The notes under the pieces are model-generated. The model was not told the DNA's origin, made no database searches, and was given only the letters and a program-made list of their open reading frames with translations. Source: Candidatus Gallispira edinburgensis (lineage in GTDB: Bacteria; Bacillota; Clostridia; Lachnospirales; CAG-274). Taken from it: a DNA stretch of 36,576 nucleotides. The stretch spans positions 1 to 36,576 of the forward strand of contig CAJFNV010000103.1 of NCBI GenBank assembly GCA_904395805.1. The letters are read 5' to 3'. Position 1 is the stretch's first letter; each line of letters begins with the position of its first letter. Of the stretch, positions 16,638 through 24,803 are shown one piece after another. A program made the translations under genes and the position numbers.

Positions 16638-19600
16638 CTAGTTCATCACCACCAAAAAGCAAATCAGCTCAAAATCATCCAGCCCTTTGATTCCTCCGTC
16701 AACAAAGCTCACTTCCTTACCATTAAGAAAGCTCAGTATATCATTTTCGTCTTTTACTTCTATAATAGATTCAATAGTATCATCAAGCAAAGCTGAATAC
16801 TTGTCCATTTTTTTGCCGTCATTGGTTTCTTTATTGAACTCTTTGCACAGCTCCGTATCAGCCTTGGTCTTGTTTTTGCACATCAGTGACATTTCATCTA
16901 TGATTCCCTTTGGATCCAGGTGATTTAATATGACCTTTCCGTCATTACCCATATATACAAGATAATATGGATGCAGTCTGTTCTTGCTCTCGATATTGAT
17001 ATCCTCATTTATATTTTTAAGCACATAAATAACGCCTGGATTTTCACCTCTTACAACAGCATGCAGTCCCAAAGGGCTCCTGTCTATCTGAGGATTTTTC
17101 TTCATATACTCTATTAAATCAAGCCTGTATGTATCAAGTCCAAGATCCGTAATTGACATTCCCTCATTCATTTCCTCAATGTCAACATTCTCCTTCTGCA
17201 GTCTTTCAAGCTGCTTCTTTCTGTATTCAAGATCACCTTTTTCATTTGGATTTATAAGGTCATCATCTCCTGTTGAAGACATAACAGATATTCTCATTCT
17301 AGCCTCAACTCTTGACTTCAGATTTATATAATCATCCAGATCAATATCGGGCCAGAAATTGACAAGCTGTATATATTTGTTCTTGCTTCCTATTCTGTCA
17401 ATACGTCCAAACCTCTGTATTATCCTCACAGGATTCCAGTGAATATCGTAGTTTATAAGATAGTCACAATCCTGAAGATTTTGACCTTCTGATATACAGT
17501 CTGTCGCAACAAGTATGTCAATATCCCTGTCATAGAGCCTTTCACCGTTCTTTTCAATGGTTTTCATATCCTTTGATATAGGAGAAAAATATGTAAGTAT
17601 AGTATTCATATCATTTATACCCTTAAGTGTGCACTTATCTGTATCTCCCGTTATAAGTCCGCTTTCAAGGTCGTACTTTTCCTTTACATATTTACTTACA
17701 TTTTCATATATATAATTCGCCGTATCTGAAAAGGCAGTAAATATAATTATTTTCTTGTTTCCCTCATTTATAGGATTTTCCTGCTTCTTGTCTATAAGAC
17801 TGAACAGTTCATTTAACTTTTCATCATTTTTATAAGGAATTTCAGCTATTCTTGCCTCAAGCTCATAGAGATAATTAAGATCACGCTTCATGTCACTTCT
17901 CCATGATTCATAGTCCATATCATTTATATCAATATCCATATTGTTTGTTGTTGTAAATAGATCCGTATTTATATCGTCCCCGTCAAAATCCCTCTCTCTC
18001 AGCACCAGTGTATTTCCGTATATTTTCCCGCTTACATTATCTACATATTTGATATTCTTTTCAATGAGTTCTATGATTCTGTGCACAGTAAGCTCAAAAG
18101 CATAGGCGGAGCTTTCAAGTCTTTTCAACAGATTAATAGACATAAGCTTTTTTATTCCTCTTTCACGTCCTGAACGGGAAATCCTGTCTTCTGATATATC
18201 ATAGAGATCCTTTTTGCTGTCAAGTATATACAATGCCGGTGTATATACACATAAGCTCAATTTTTCAAGTATTTTGTATATCTCGTTATATGTAATAGCA
18301 CCTGACTTAAGCGTTAATTTAGGACGTAACGAAATAGGTTTCTTTCTTTCGGGAAAGCCTCCTATTTGTGTCATGTCATAATATTTTTGAATATGCTTTC
18401 TTGATCTTGCTATTGTTACACTGTCCAGTATTTCAAAAAAGTCAAAATCAAGCATTTTAAGCAAATTGCTTGTAGTTCTTTCCCTTTCATCAAACTTTTC
18501 CCACTTGTTGTATACTGCCTGAGCATTTCTGAATACATCATTAATATTTCTTTTTATATTAAGCTTATCATTTATTAATGCAGTATCCCCCTCATAAGCC
18601 AGTGCTATCTGATTTCTCAGATCATTAAATCTGTTGTTTACAGGTGTTGCCGATAACATAAGCACCTTTGTCTTAACTCCGGGCTTTATGATCTTATTCA
18701 TCAGAATATCATATCTGTTATCCTTGTCATCCTCGGAGCTTCCGCCGTTTCTGAAATTATGTGACTCATCAATAACAACCAGGTCATAATTGCCCCAGTT
18801 TATCATATTAAGCTTATATCCGTTTGTTTCTCCGCCTTTTCTGGATAGATCAGTGTGATAGAATACATCATATCTGAATCTGTCCTCAGCAAGAGGATTG
18901 TTTATATACGTTGCCTTATACATCATCCAGTTATTGTTAAGCTTTTTGGGAGTAAGTACAAGGACTGTCTTATTTCTGCTTTCATAATACTTTATAACAG
19001 CCAGTGCAGTAAATGTTTTACCAAGACCTACACTGTCAGCCAATATGCAGCCGTTGTATTTTTCCAGTTTCGTTATTATTGCACTCACTGCATCCTTCTG
19101 GAAATCATAGAGCATGCTCCATATTTTGCTCTTTTTAAATCCTACGGCTTCATTAGGCAGATAGTCCGCATTCATTTCCTCTATATGATCTTTAAAAATA
19201 TTGTACAGTGTAATATAATATATAATTTCTGCAGGATTTTCCTTATATACTGCATTTATTTTATTAAGTACTTCATCTGTTACATCTTTAAGCAGACTTT
19301 CATTGTTCCATAATTCATAGAATGTGTTCTTTAAATATTCGGCAGTTATGCCGTCTACCCTATTAATAAGACTGAATATTGCCTTTCCCTTGCTGCATCC
19401 TATTCCGTCTGTTGTAAAATCCTCAATCGGAGTATATGCAAGCTTTTCATCTTCATTTTCAACCAGTATAAATTTCTGCATTCCTCTGTCGGTTACATTT
19501 GACTTGAATTTTACCTTCTTATCGATCCATTCGGCACATTCCCTTGATATTGCCTTTTGAGTAAGCTCATTTCTGAGTCTTACTTCAAATTCCGTACCAT

Positions 19601-19850
19601 ACAAATTTCTTTCTCTGTTCCTTTTAGGAATAAAGAATTCTCTTTTTTCATCTCCCACTTTATCCGCTACAAAAGTCGGAGATGTAAATATAAAGTTAAG
19701 GCTGTCAACACCTTTCAGATTTTTCTTAAGGCTTTCGTAAGCATACATAGAAAAACTGCCTGCCACAACAGATACTTTGCTTCCCTCTTTAATTGTCTTT
19801 TCAAGTTCTTCCTTCAGCGTATATTCAATATTATTTATAACTTTGTCCAT
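16638..19850 (-). CDS. SNF2-family helicase with possible PLD-like N-terminal domain
   Basis: A 1070-residue SF2 helicase. Residues 24-150 begin 'SKVSVVAGSFSMYAYESLKKNL', reminiscent of the phospholipase-D-like domain seen in front of many defence helicases, but no clear HKD motif is visible. The motor has Walker A 'DSVGLGKT' (272-279), DESH (361-364), 'LMLSATPVNNR', then 'TDCISEGQNLQDCDYLINYD' and 'RIIQRFGRIDRIGS' (motifs V and VI). After the motor are ~250 residues with a coiled region and a C-terminal domain that I cannot assign. ATG 19850 is preferred because GGGGTG lies ~6 nt upstream, not the GTG-rich start 15 bp before. It is the first gene of the defence operon, 40 bp from the promoter. 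A DUF4391 partner two genes downstream matches a recurrent pairing. A DNA- or RNA-remodelling role is inferred. Confidence 0.88.
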   Translation of the reverse strand: MDKVINNIEYTLKEELEKTIKEGSKVSVVAGSFSMYAYESLKKNLKGVDSLNFIFTSPTFVADKVGDEKREFFIPKRNRERNLYGTEFEVRLRNELTQKAISRECAEWIDKKVKFKSNVTDRGMQKFILVENEDEKLAYTPIEDFTTDGIGCSKGKAIFSLINRVDGITAEYLKNTFYELWNNESLLKDVTDEVLNKINAVYKENPAEIIYYITLYNIFKDHIEEMNADYLPNEAVGFKKSKIWSMLYDFQKDAVSAIITKLEKYNGCILADSVGLGKTFTALAVIKYYESRNKTVLVLTPKKLNNNWMMYKATYINNPLAEDRFRYDVFYHTDLSRKGGETNGYKLNMINWGNYDLVVIDESHNFRNGGSSEDDKDNRYDILMNKIIKPGVKTKVLMLSATPVNNRFNDLRNQIALAYEGDTALINDKLNIKRNINDVFRNAQAVYNKWEKFDERERTTSNLLKMLDFDFFEILDSVTIARSRKHIQKYYDMTQIGGFPERKKPISLRPKLTLKSGAITYNEIYKILEKLSLCVYTPALYILDSKKDLYDISEDRISRSGRERGIKKLMSINLLKRLESSAYAFELTVHRIIELIEKNIKYVDNVSGKIYGNTLVLRERDFDGDDINTDLFTTTNNMDIDINDMDYESWRSDMKRDLNYLYELEARIAEIPYKNDEKLNELFSLIDKKQENPINEGNKKIIIFTAFSDTANYIYENVSKYVKEKYDLESGLITGDTDKCTLKGINDMNTILTYFSPISKDMKTIEKNGERLYDRDIDILVATDCISEGQNLQDCDYLINYDIHWNPVRIIQRFGRIDRIGSKNKYIQLVNFWPDIDLDDYINLKSRVEARMRISVMSSTGDDDLINPNEKGDLEYRKKQLERLQKENVDIEEMNEGMSITDLGLDTYRLDLIEYMKKNPQIDRSPLGLHAVVRGENPGVIYVLKNINEDINIESKNRLHPYYLVYMGNDGKVILNHLDPKGIIDEMSLMCKNKTKADTELCKEFNKETNDGKKMDKYSALLDDTIESIIEVKDENDILSFLNGKEVSFVDGGIKGLDDFELICFLVVMN

Positions 19851-19881
19851 ATCATCACCCCACAAAAAAACTGCTGTATTT

Positions 19882-19910
19882 ATTATATACTAAAAAGCAC
19901 TTTTTTTCAA
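19882..19910 (-). promoter_or_regulatory. Promoter of the defence operon
   Basis: On the minus strand TTGAAA (19905-19910), 17 bp, then TATAAT (19882-19887), about 30 bp before the ribosome binding site of the helicase gene. No comparable promoter is visible before the downstream genes, which supports a single long operon. Confidence 0.75.
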
Positions 19911-20098
19911 CATTATTTCCTGTATATAAACAAAGACCGTCTTCTTCTATGAGCTCCTCTTAACTAAATCAATTTATTCTGCAATACAACAAATCAAAAA
20001 GACCCACCCGATATATACCAAGAGAGCATACTTTATTTCACCACAAATCAAACCTCAAAGTAACTTTTTACACTTTCATAACATATGAGTAAAAACAT

Positions 20099-20151
20099 GG
20101 TAAAGAAAATGTATGACATTTCTTTACCTGCCTCTACTATATAAATAGTAG
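20099..20151. other. Candidate oriT / relaxosome operator: two inverted repeats
   Basis: GGTAAAGAAAATGT (20099-20112) faces ACATTTCTTTACC (20116-20128), a 13-bp inverted repeat with one extra base. Six bases later CTACTAT (20134-20140) and ATAGTAG (20145-20151) form a perfect repeat around ATAA. They sit 30-80 bp before the gene for a DNA-binding accessory protein and a relaxase, the usual place for oriT, and may also carry that operon's promoter (TATATA/TATAAA, 20138-20145). The neighbouring gap 19911-20098 shows nothing else I can support. Confidence 0.5.
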
Positions 20152-20180
20152 TTAATATATAGAGAAAGGAAGTAATACAA

Positions 20181-20483
20181 ATGAGTAAAGAAAATATAAA
20201 AAATGCTACAATATCTTTAAGAACTACTGAAAATTTTAAATCCAATGTTATAGAAGCTGCTAAAAATTATAATATGACTGTACCTGAATTTATTATAAGT
20301 GCAGTAAATGATAAGCTAAATAACAGTGCGTATAATTATGTATCAGGAAATGACCTTTCCTGTGTTCTTATAAGAATACTGGAATCAATCAGGAATAAAG
20401 AAATTTCATCTGAAATCGGTCAGGAAATAATAGTACACATAGATGCAATTTATACCTTACTTATACAAAGTCAGAAGAACTGA
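20181..20483 (+). CDS. Ribbon-helix-helix relaxosome accessory protein
   Basis: 100 residues. The N-terminal half 'NATISLRTTENFKSNVIEAA' continuing through 'NMTVPEFIISAVNDKLN' is a ribbon-helix-helix fold: a short strand followed by two helices. The second half is helical and of unknown role, perhaps for oligomerisation. Such proteins bind oriT and help the relaxase, and they often repress their own promoter. It has a GAAAGGAAG site 8-10 nt upstream of ATG 20181 and lies 14 bp before the relaxase gene. The inverted repeats at 20099-20151 are its likely binding site. The role is inferred from the fold plus the context. Confidence 0.7.
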   Translation: MSKENIKNATISLRTTENFKSNVIEAAKNYNMTVPEFIISAVNDKLNNSAYNYVSGNDLSCVLIRILESIRNKEISSEIGQEIIVHIDAIYTLLIQSQKN

Positions 20484-20497
20484 AAGGAGCAATATAT

Positions 20498-21091
20498 ATG
20501 TACGGAAGATATGGAAACAGAAACGAAAAAATATTCATTAAGCTTGTTGACAGAGATTACTCAGACAAATACGATTTTACTAATGATGAAAATGTTGTGG
20601 AACGTCTTATCAGATATATAATAAATCCCTGTAAAACCAAAAGCCAATACGTCTATTGTTTAAATATGTATACATGCAGATATGATTTATTACCTCAGAT
20701 ATTTGCAAGGCAGTTTTATGCTGTTCAGGTCTTAAGCGGAAAATTTAACCGTGACAATGATGATAAGCTTATACACCTTATGATATCCTTTCCCTGCGAT
20801 TACCGCACATTTTATGAGGCTGTATGTATGGACATAGCTCACCATATAGCCTTATGGTTCGGCAAAGGTCACCAGCTGGTATATGCCCTTCACACAAACA
20901 GCAATAAGGGACTTCATGTTCACTTTATAATAAACCCGGTTAATTTCATAAACGGAGCATACCTCAAAATAACAACTACACATATTCAGAAAATATATGA
21001 AATAATTAAAAGCGTACTTGAAAACAATTATCATGTAAGCACTCCGCCTTATGATTATTACATAAACTACAATTATTTATATAATGAATAG
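20498..21091 (+). CDS. Minimal MOBP-type relaxase (catalytic domain only)
   Basis: 197 residues forming only the nicking domain of a mobilization relaxase. 'LIRYIINPCKTK' (37-48) corresponds to the 'YITNPEKT' motif with the candidate catalytic Tyr40, and 'VYALHTNSNKGLHVHFIINPVNF' (128-150) is the metal-binding motif with His132, His140 and His142. A relaxase of this type cuts one strand at oriT and stays bound to the 5' end for transfer. The usual C-terminal extension (often a primase or helical region) is absent: the protein stops ~47 residues after the HxH motif. It follows an AGGAGC site and the RHH gene by 14 bp. It could be truncated, but the clean stop and good binding site suggest a real short form. 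Confidence 0.82.
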   Translation: MYGRYGNRNEKIFIKLVDRDYSDKYDFTNDENVVERLIRYIINPCKTKSQYVYCLNMYTCRYDLLPQIFARQFYAVQVLSGKFNRDNDDKLIHLMISFPCDYRTFYEAVCMDIAHHIALWFGKGHQLVYALHTNSNKGLHVHFIINPVNFINGAYLKITTTHIQKIYEIIKSVLENNYHVSTPPYDYYINYNYLYNE

Positions 21092-21174
21092 AACAATATA
21101 TAACATCTCATAACTTTTAATATGGGCTGTGAGGCATATATACATTTATTTTAACAACTAGTATATAGTTATTC

Positions 21175-22533
21175 CTAAACCGTAACCCAATCTGGTCCAT
21201 TCATATATTTTTCAAAGAGGCTTTCATTTTCAAATTTTTTTATGTACTTTCTCACATTTTGTTCAAATTCTCTCTCATTAATTGCTGTATATTGTTGTCT
21301 ATACGCTTGAAACACTTGTGTTTGAATAGCATTAAACACATAGTCGAACCCTTTTATTTCAGGTTTTATAGGTAAACTAATATTTATTCTTTCACCAATT
21401 TCTTGGGATGATTGAGCAATAAATTCATTATACTTCTCTTTATGTTCTTTTTTATAATCACAAAACAATTCAAAAACTCTAAAATCGAATACATCATTAA
21501 TAAATTTAATTAACTCCGTTTTTAAAACCTGCTGAATCTCCATTATAAATTTTTTAGAATTATTAGTAAGAATCCTTGATCCTCTATCATCTATTTTAAT
21601 AAATTCTATTTCAGATTTTATTAATCTAAAAACTTCCATTCTTACCATGGGACTTTTTATAGTCATTATAGTTTTTGCAAGATCTATAATAACTTTACGA
21701 GATTCATATCTTTTAAATGTACTATTTTCATTATGTTTTTCGCTATCTTCCAATGATATATCTTCCATAAAATCATAAACTTGTTTAGAAAAGTAAAATC
21801 CAAAAATCATTTCTGCCAAATAAATCTCATTATATTTATTATATATATGATTGACCTTTCCTTCATAATCAGATATGTCTAGTATTTTATTATACAATCC
21901 TTTTAATATTTTAAAATAAGAGTTCTCTATTTTAAATATTTTAACAATATTTTTATAATCATCATCATTATTTATATTAATATTATCAGACTTAATAATA
22001 CTAAATAATCCATTATCCTTTTCAGCAATGTATTTAAAAATTTCACTTCCAGCTTTATTAATAATAAATTTAGTAACCTTGTTCTTTTTCTTTTTTTCTC
22101 CATTAAAAGAAAGTGGAAAGTTCTCTTCTAATAATTTTAACTTTTTCGACTTTAGATCTTTTAAATTATCAACTATTCTCTGATCAATTATTTCATCCAC
22201 GATATTATTAAAATGACAATTATATATCCCTAATGTCAGTATTGCAGACTTTTTAAATATTTCTTTCTTGTCATTTATACACATATTACCTATTGCTTCA
22301 ACTGTGTCTAATTTCTTTTCATATATAGTATCCTTTTCCAAAATTATATTTTGCATTTCGAATCCATTCATTTCACTATTTATAACTATCGATTCTTGAT
22401 TGTCTTCGACTATAGAAAAAGGATTAAAATAAATAAGCTGTTTGTTAATTATATTATTAGCATATTTATTGTTAATATTATCCTCAACATAACTATCATA
22501 AATATCCTTATTAAAAACCATATATCTGATCAT
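21175..22533 (-). CDS. Unknown 452-residue protein, antisense cargo of the mobilizable element
   Basis: No family recognised. The protein is highly charged, Asn/Lys/Ile-rich and probably soluble and mostly helical. It contains a lysine cluster ('GEKKKKNKVTKFIINKAG', about 145-162), an Asn/Asp-rich stretch ('NININNDDDYKN') and a long helical C-terminal half ending 'EKYMNGPDWVTV'. There is no signal peptide and no clear membrane helix. The start ATG 22533 follows AAAGGAGTG, so translation is well supported, and a promoter (22626-22655) faces it. It is the only minus-strand gene of the element, placed between the relaxase and the next plus-strand gene, and is the most A/T-rich gene in the neighbourhood. 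Position and composition suggest accessory cargo, perhaps for defence, but nothing in the sequence proves this. Confidence 0.7.
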   Translation of the reverse strand: MIRYMVFNKDIYDSYVEDNINNKYANNIINKQLIYFNPFSIVEDNQESIVINSEMNGFEMQNIILEKDTIYEKKLDTVEAIGNMCINDKKEIFKKSAILTLGIYNCHFNNIVDEIIDQRIVDNLKDLKSKKLKLLEENFPLSFNGEKKKKNKVTKFIINKAGSEIFKYIAEKDNGLFSIIKSDNININNDDDYKNIVKIFKIENSYFKILKGLYNKILDISDYEGKVNHIYNKYNEIYLAEMIFGFYFSKQVYDFMEDISLEDSEKHNENSTFKRYESRKVIIDLAKTIMTIKSPMVRMEVFRLIKSEIEFIKIDDRGSRILTNNSKKFIMEIQQVLKTELIKFINDVFDFRVFELFCDYKKEHKEKYNEFIAQSSQEIGERINISLPIKPEIKGFDYVFNAIQTQVFQAYRQQYTAINEREFEQNVRKYIKKFENESLFEKYMNGPDWVTV

Positions 22534-22625
22534 ATAATCACTCCTTTCAAACTATAAAATACTGACAATTTTCAGATTTAGGAATCTTCAAAATCATAGT
22601 GCTTTATAACATCTACTCTGATAAC

Positions 22626-22655
22626 ATTATATCACAACCTAAACAAGTATGGCAA
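22626..22655 (-). promoter_or_regulatory. Promoter of the 452-residue cargo gene
   Basis: On the minus strand TTGCCA (22650-22655), 18 bp, then TATAAT (22626-22631), with TG one base before the -10 (extended -10). A TATAAT on the plus strand at 22659-22664 may be the -10 of the opposite unit, but its -35 is poor. Confidence 0.55.
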
Positions 22656-22688
22656 CGCTATAATAAACCCGAAAGGAGTGAGCGTTTC

Positions 22689-22703
22689 ATGACTACAATG
22701 TAG
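22689..22703 (+). other. Four-codon minigene with a strong ribosome binding site
   Basis: AAAGGAGTG (22672-22680) is followed after 8 nt by ATG ACT ACA ATG TAG, encoding only MTTM. It lies 56 bp before the start of the 675-residue protein. It may be a leader peptide, or the 5' scar of a lost gene. Confidence 0.4.
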
Positions 22704-22758
22704 CTAACTATACTTTACAGCTAATTTTAAATAATAATAAATATAGGAGGTCTTATTT

Positions 22759-24786
22759 ATGAATTATTCAAATAACTATAACCCATATCCGGGCTATCAG
22801 CAACAGGCTCAGCAGCAAAACCCGTATCCGCAACAGCAGAATACAGCACCTATAAATCCCATAACCATACAGTCATCACAACAGTGTCAGCCTGTAAATG
22901 CACACGGCTACCCGACTCAGGGACAGCCGATGTATAATCAGTATCCTTGCGGAGTTCGCGGCTATGAAATTAATCAATTCTTTTATTTCTTAAATAATAT
23001 GGCTAATAACATTGATTCATATAATAGGGAAATCTATAGGCAAGCTCTTTTTATTATGAAAATGCAACAAGCCAAAGAAGACAAAAAGGAAATTATAAAA
23101 CGTTATTCAATATCAAAAAATAGTTATGAAAATTGCCTTTTATTTACTGTATTTAAAAACGATGGCAGTCCTGAAAGCTCCATAAAAATTGCTGATTTTA
23201 TAATTACAAAAAAGGAGTCCACATACTTTAATGATCTATATAAAACAGATAAAATATATAAAATTACTTTACATAAAAACGGGATGGATACTGATGTAAT
23301 TATAACTTCAAATGACCTGGAGCCTAAAAACATAACAAAAGCTCTAAACAGATATGGTTTCCAGCTATCTGTCACCAGTCATATGAATGAAGTAAAACAA
23401 GCATTTATAAACTATATTGAAAGTTTCGAAGATAATACATGGGTTTGTATTATCCCATATAATTCCGGCTGGAGAAAGGAAGTGGATGGCTATAAATATT
23501 ATACAAGTACAGATAACCCATACGGTCTTAAATCTCCCTTTTTCTCAAATAGATTTATCAACACCAATGGTATTGGAAATACATCTGGTATTGAAAAGGC
23601 TATAGGTTTGTATAAGAATTTTTTTACTGATGAAAAAACAAGGGTAATTATGCTTTCCTCATTAATATACTCTGTTTTGTTCACTATATATAAGGAAGAA
23701 TACAATTTGTCAATAGACAAATTGCTCATTCTTGGTTCATCTGACTATTCCAACGGTTTGCTTAAGAAAACAGCTGATATGTTTTTCAAACTTTTTGAAG
23801 GAACATGTTATTCCGGTTTGAATCAGGGTAAAAGGGTAATAAAAAAAGAACTTATAAACACAAAGGATGCTCCTCTTGTGATTATTAACAATAAAGGCGG
23901 AGACTACTATAAATATAATAGCAGCCTTGATTTTATAAAAAATGTTTGTGTATATAATACAGCATTTGAAAATAATAACACAAATCATACCGCTAATTGC
24001 TTAACTGTATTATTAGGAGGAAATCTTGAGTTTGAGCTGTCCGATAATGAATTCATGTATTTGGATATAAGCTCTGAAAATGTGCATCCGGAATGCATAA
24101 GCAATTTTAATTTCTGCAAAAAAAGCTGGACGATATTTATACGAGAATTCATCGAATTTATAAGGGATTGCTATAATCGTATAAATTTAATACCTGAAAA
24201 CACTGATGTTCCTGAATGTATATCGGCAGATAATGCTGATGCCTACATACTGCTTGTTAATTCCTTTGCGACTTTAAAGAATTTTTTGGAAGCAAACGGA
24301 ATTAACCTGATAAATAAACTTGGTATCACAAAGTCATACAAAAAAATAATTAAAGATTACTTGTGTACTGAGCAATACGACAGCCTGGTAATTGCTAAAC
24401 TTTTTATAGACAAGCTCCACGACCTAGTTCGCAGGAATGTCTTGCATGAAAAATATAACAATGACTTTGCACCTAATGAGGACACTGCAAACATATACAT
24501 CATAGAAAATGAAGTATGGATAAGACATCAGACTATTACGAACTGCATAGTCCCTGAAATGCTGACTCCCATGAAACCACCGCAGGTACTGGAACATCTA
24601 AAAAACGCAGACATGCTTATATTAAACAAGGGGACATACGAATGCAGGCGATCTGTCAAAAATTCAGGTAAGCCTCAGAAATCCTTTGTTATTCTCAAAA
24701 GAGAATATTATGACGAGTCTTATAAAGAAAGTGTGGAGTCAGTTGAAAACAAGAAAACGGATTATTGGGGAGAGCCCAATTTTTAA
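22759..24786 (+). CDS. Large element protein with DUF927-like core and degraded P-loop
   Basis: 675 residues. Residues 8-66 are Gln/Pro/Tyr-rich and disordered. The body then shows 'WVCIIPYNSGWRK' (228-240), like the 'GW' block of DUF927 helicases. After 'VIMLSSLIYSVLF' comes 'LLILGSSDYSNGLLKKTADMFF' (322-343) in the position of a Walker A loop, but without the GKT/S. 'DAPLVIINNKGG' may replace the Walker B strand. DUF927 proteins are replication helicases of mobile elements; this one looks like a catalytically dead or much diverged relative. AGGAGG precedes ATG 22759, and the next gene starts 17 bp after its stop. A role in replication or transfer is inferred from position only; the family call is weak. 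Confidence 0.45.
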   Translation: MNYSNNYNPYPGYQQQAQQQNPYPQQQNTAPINPITIQSSQQCQPVNAHGYPTQGQPMYNQYPCGVRGYEINQFFYFLNNMANNIDSYNREIYRQALFIMKMQQAKEDKKEIIKRYSISKNSYENCLLFTVFKNDGSPESSIKIADFIITKKESTYFNDLYKTDKIYKITLHKNGMDTDVIITSNDLEPKNITKALNRYGFQLSVTSHMNEVKQAFINYIESFEDNTWVCIIPYNSGWRKEVDGYKYYTSTDNPYGLKSPFFSNRFINTNGIGNTSGIEKAIGLYKNFFTDEKTRVIMLSSLIYSVLFTIYKEEYNLSIDKLLILGSSDYSNGLLKKTADMFFKLFEGTCYSGLNQGKRVIKKELINTKDAPLVIINNKGGDYYKYNSSLDFIKNVCVYNTAFENNNTNHTANCLTVLLGGNLEFELSDNEFMYLDISSENVHPECISNFNFCKKSWTIFIREFIEFIRDCYNRINLIPENTDVPECISADNADAYILLVNSFATLKNFLEANGINLINKLGITKSYKKIIKDYLCTEQYDSLVIAKLFIDKLHDLVRRNVLHEKYNNDFAPNEDTANIYIIENEVWIRHQTITNCIVPEMLTPMKPPQVLEHLKNADMLILNKGTYECRRSVKNSGKPQKSFVILKREYYDESYKESVESVENKKTDYWGEPNF

Positions 24787-24803
24787 CAGGAGGGAAAACA
24801 CTT

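Noticed and set aside
18855..19313. 152-codon plus-strand frame inside the helicase gene
   Set aside because: Antisense shadow; the helicase motifs on the other strand settle the coding strand.
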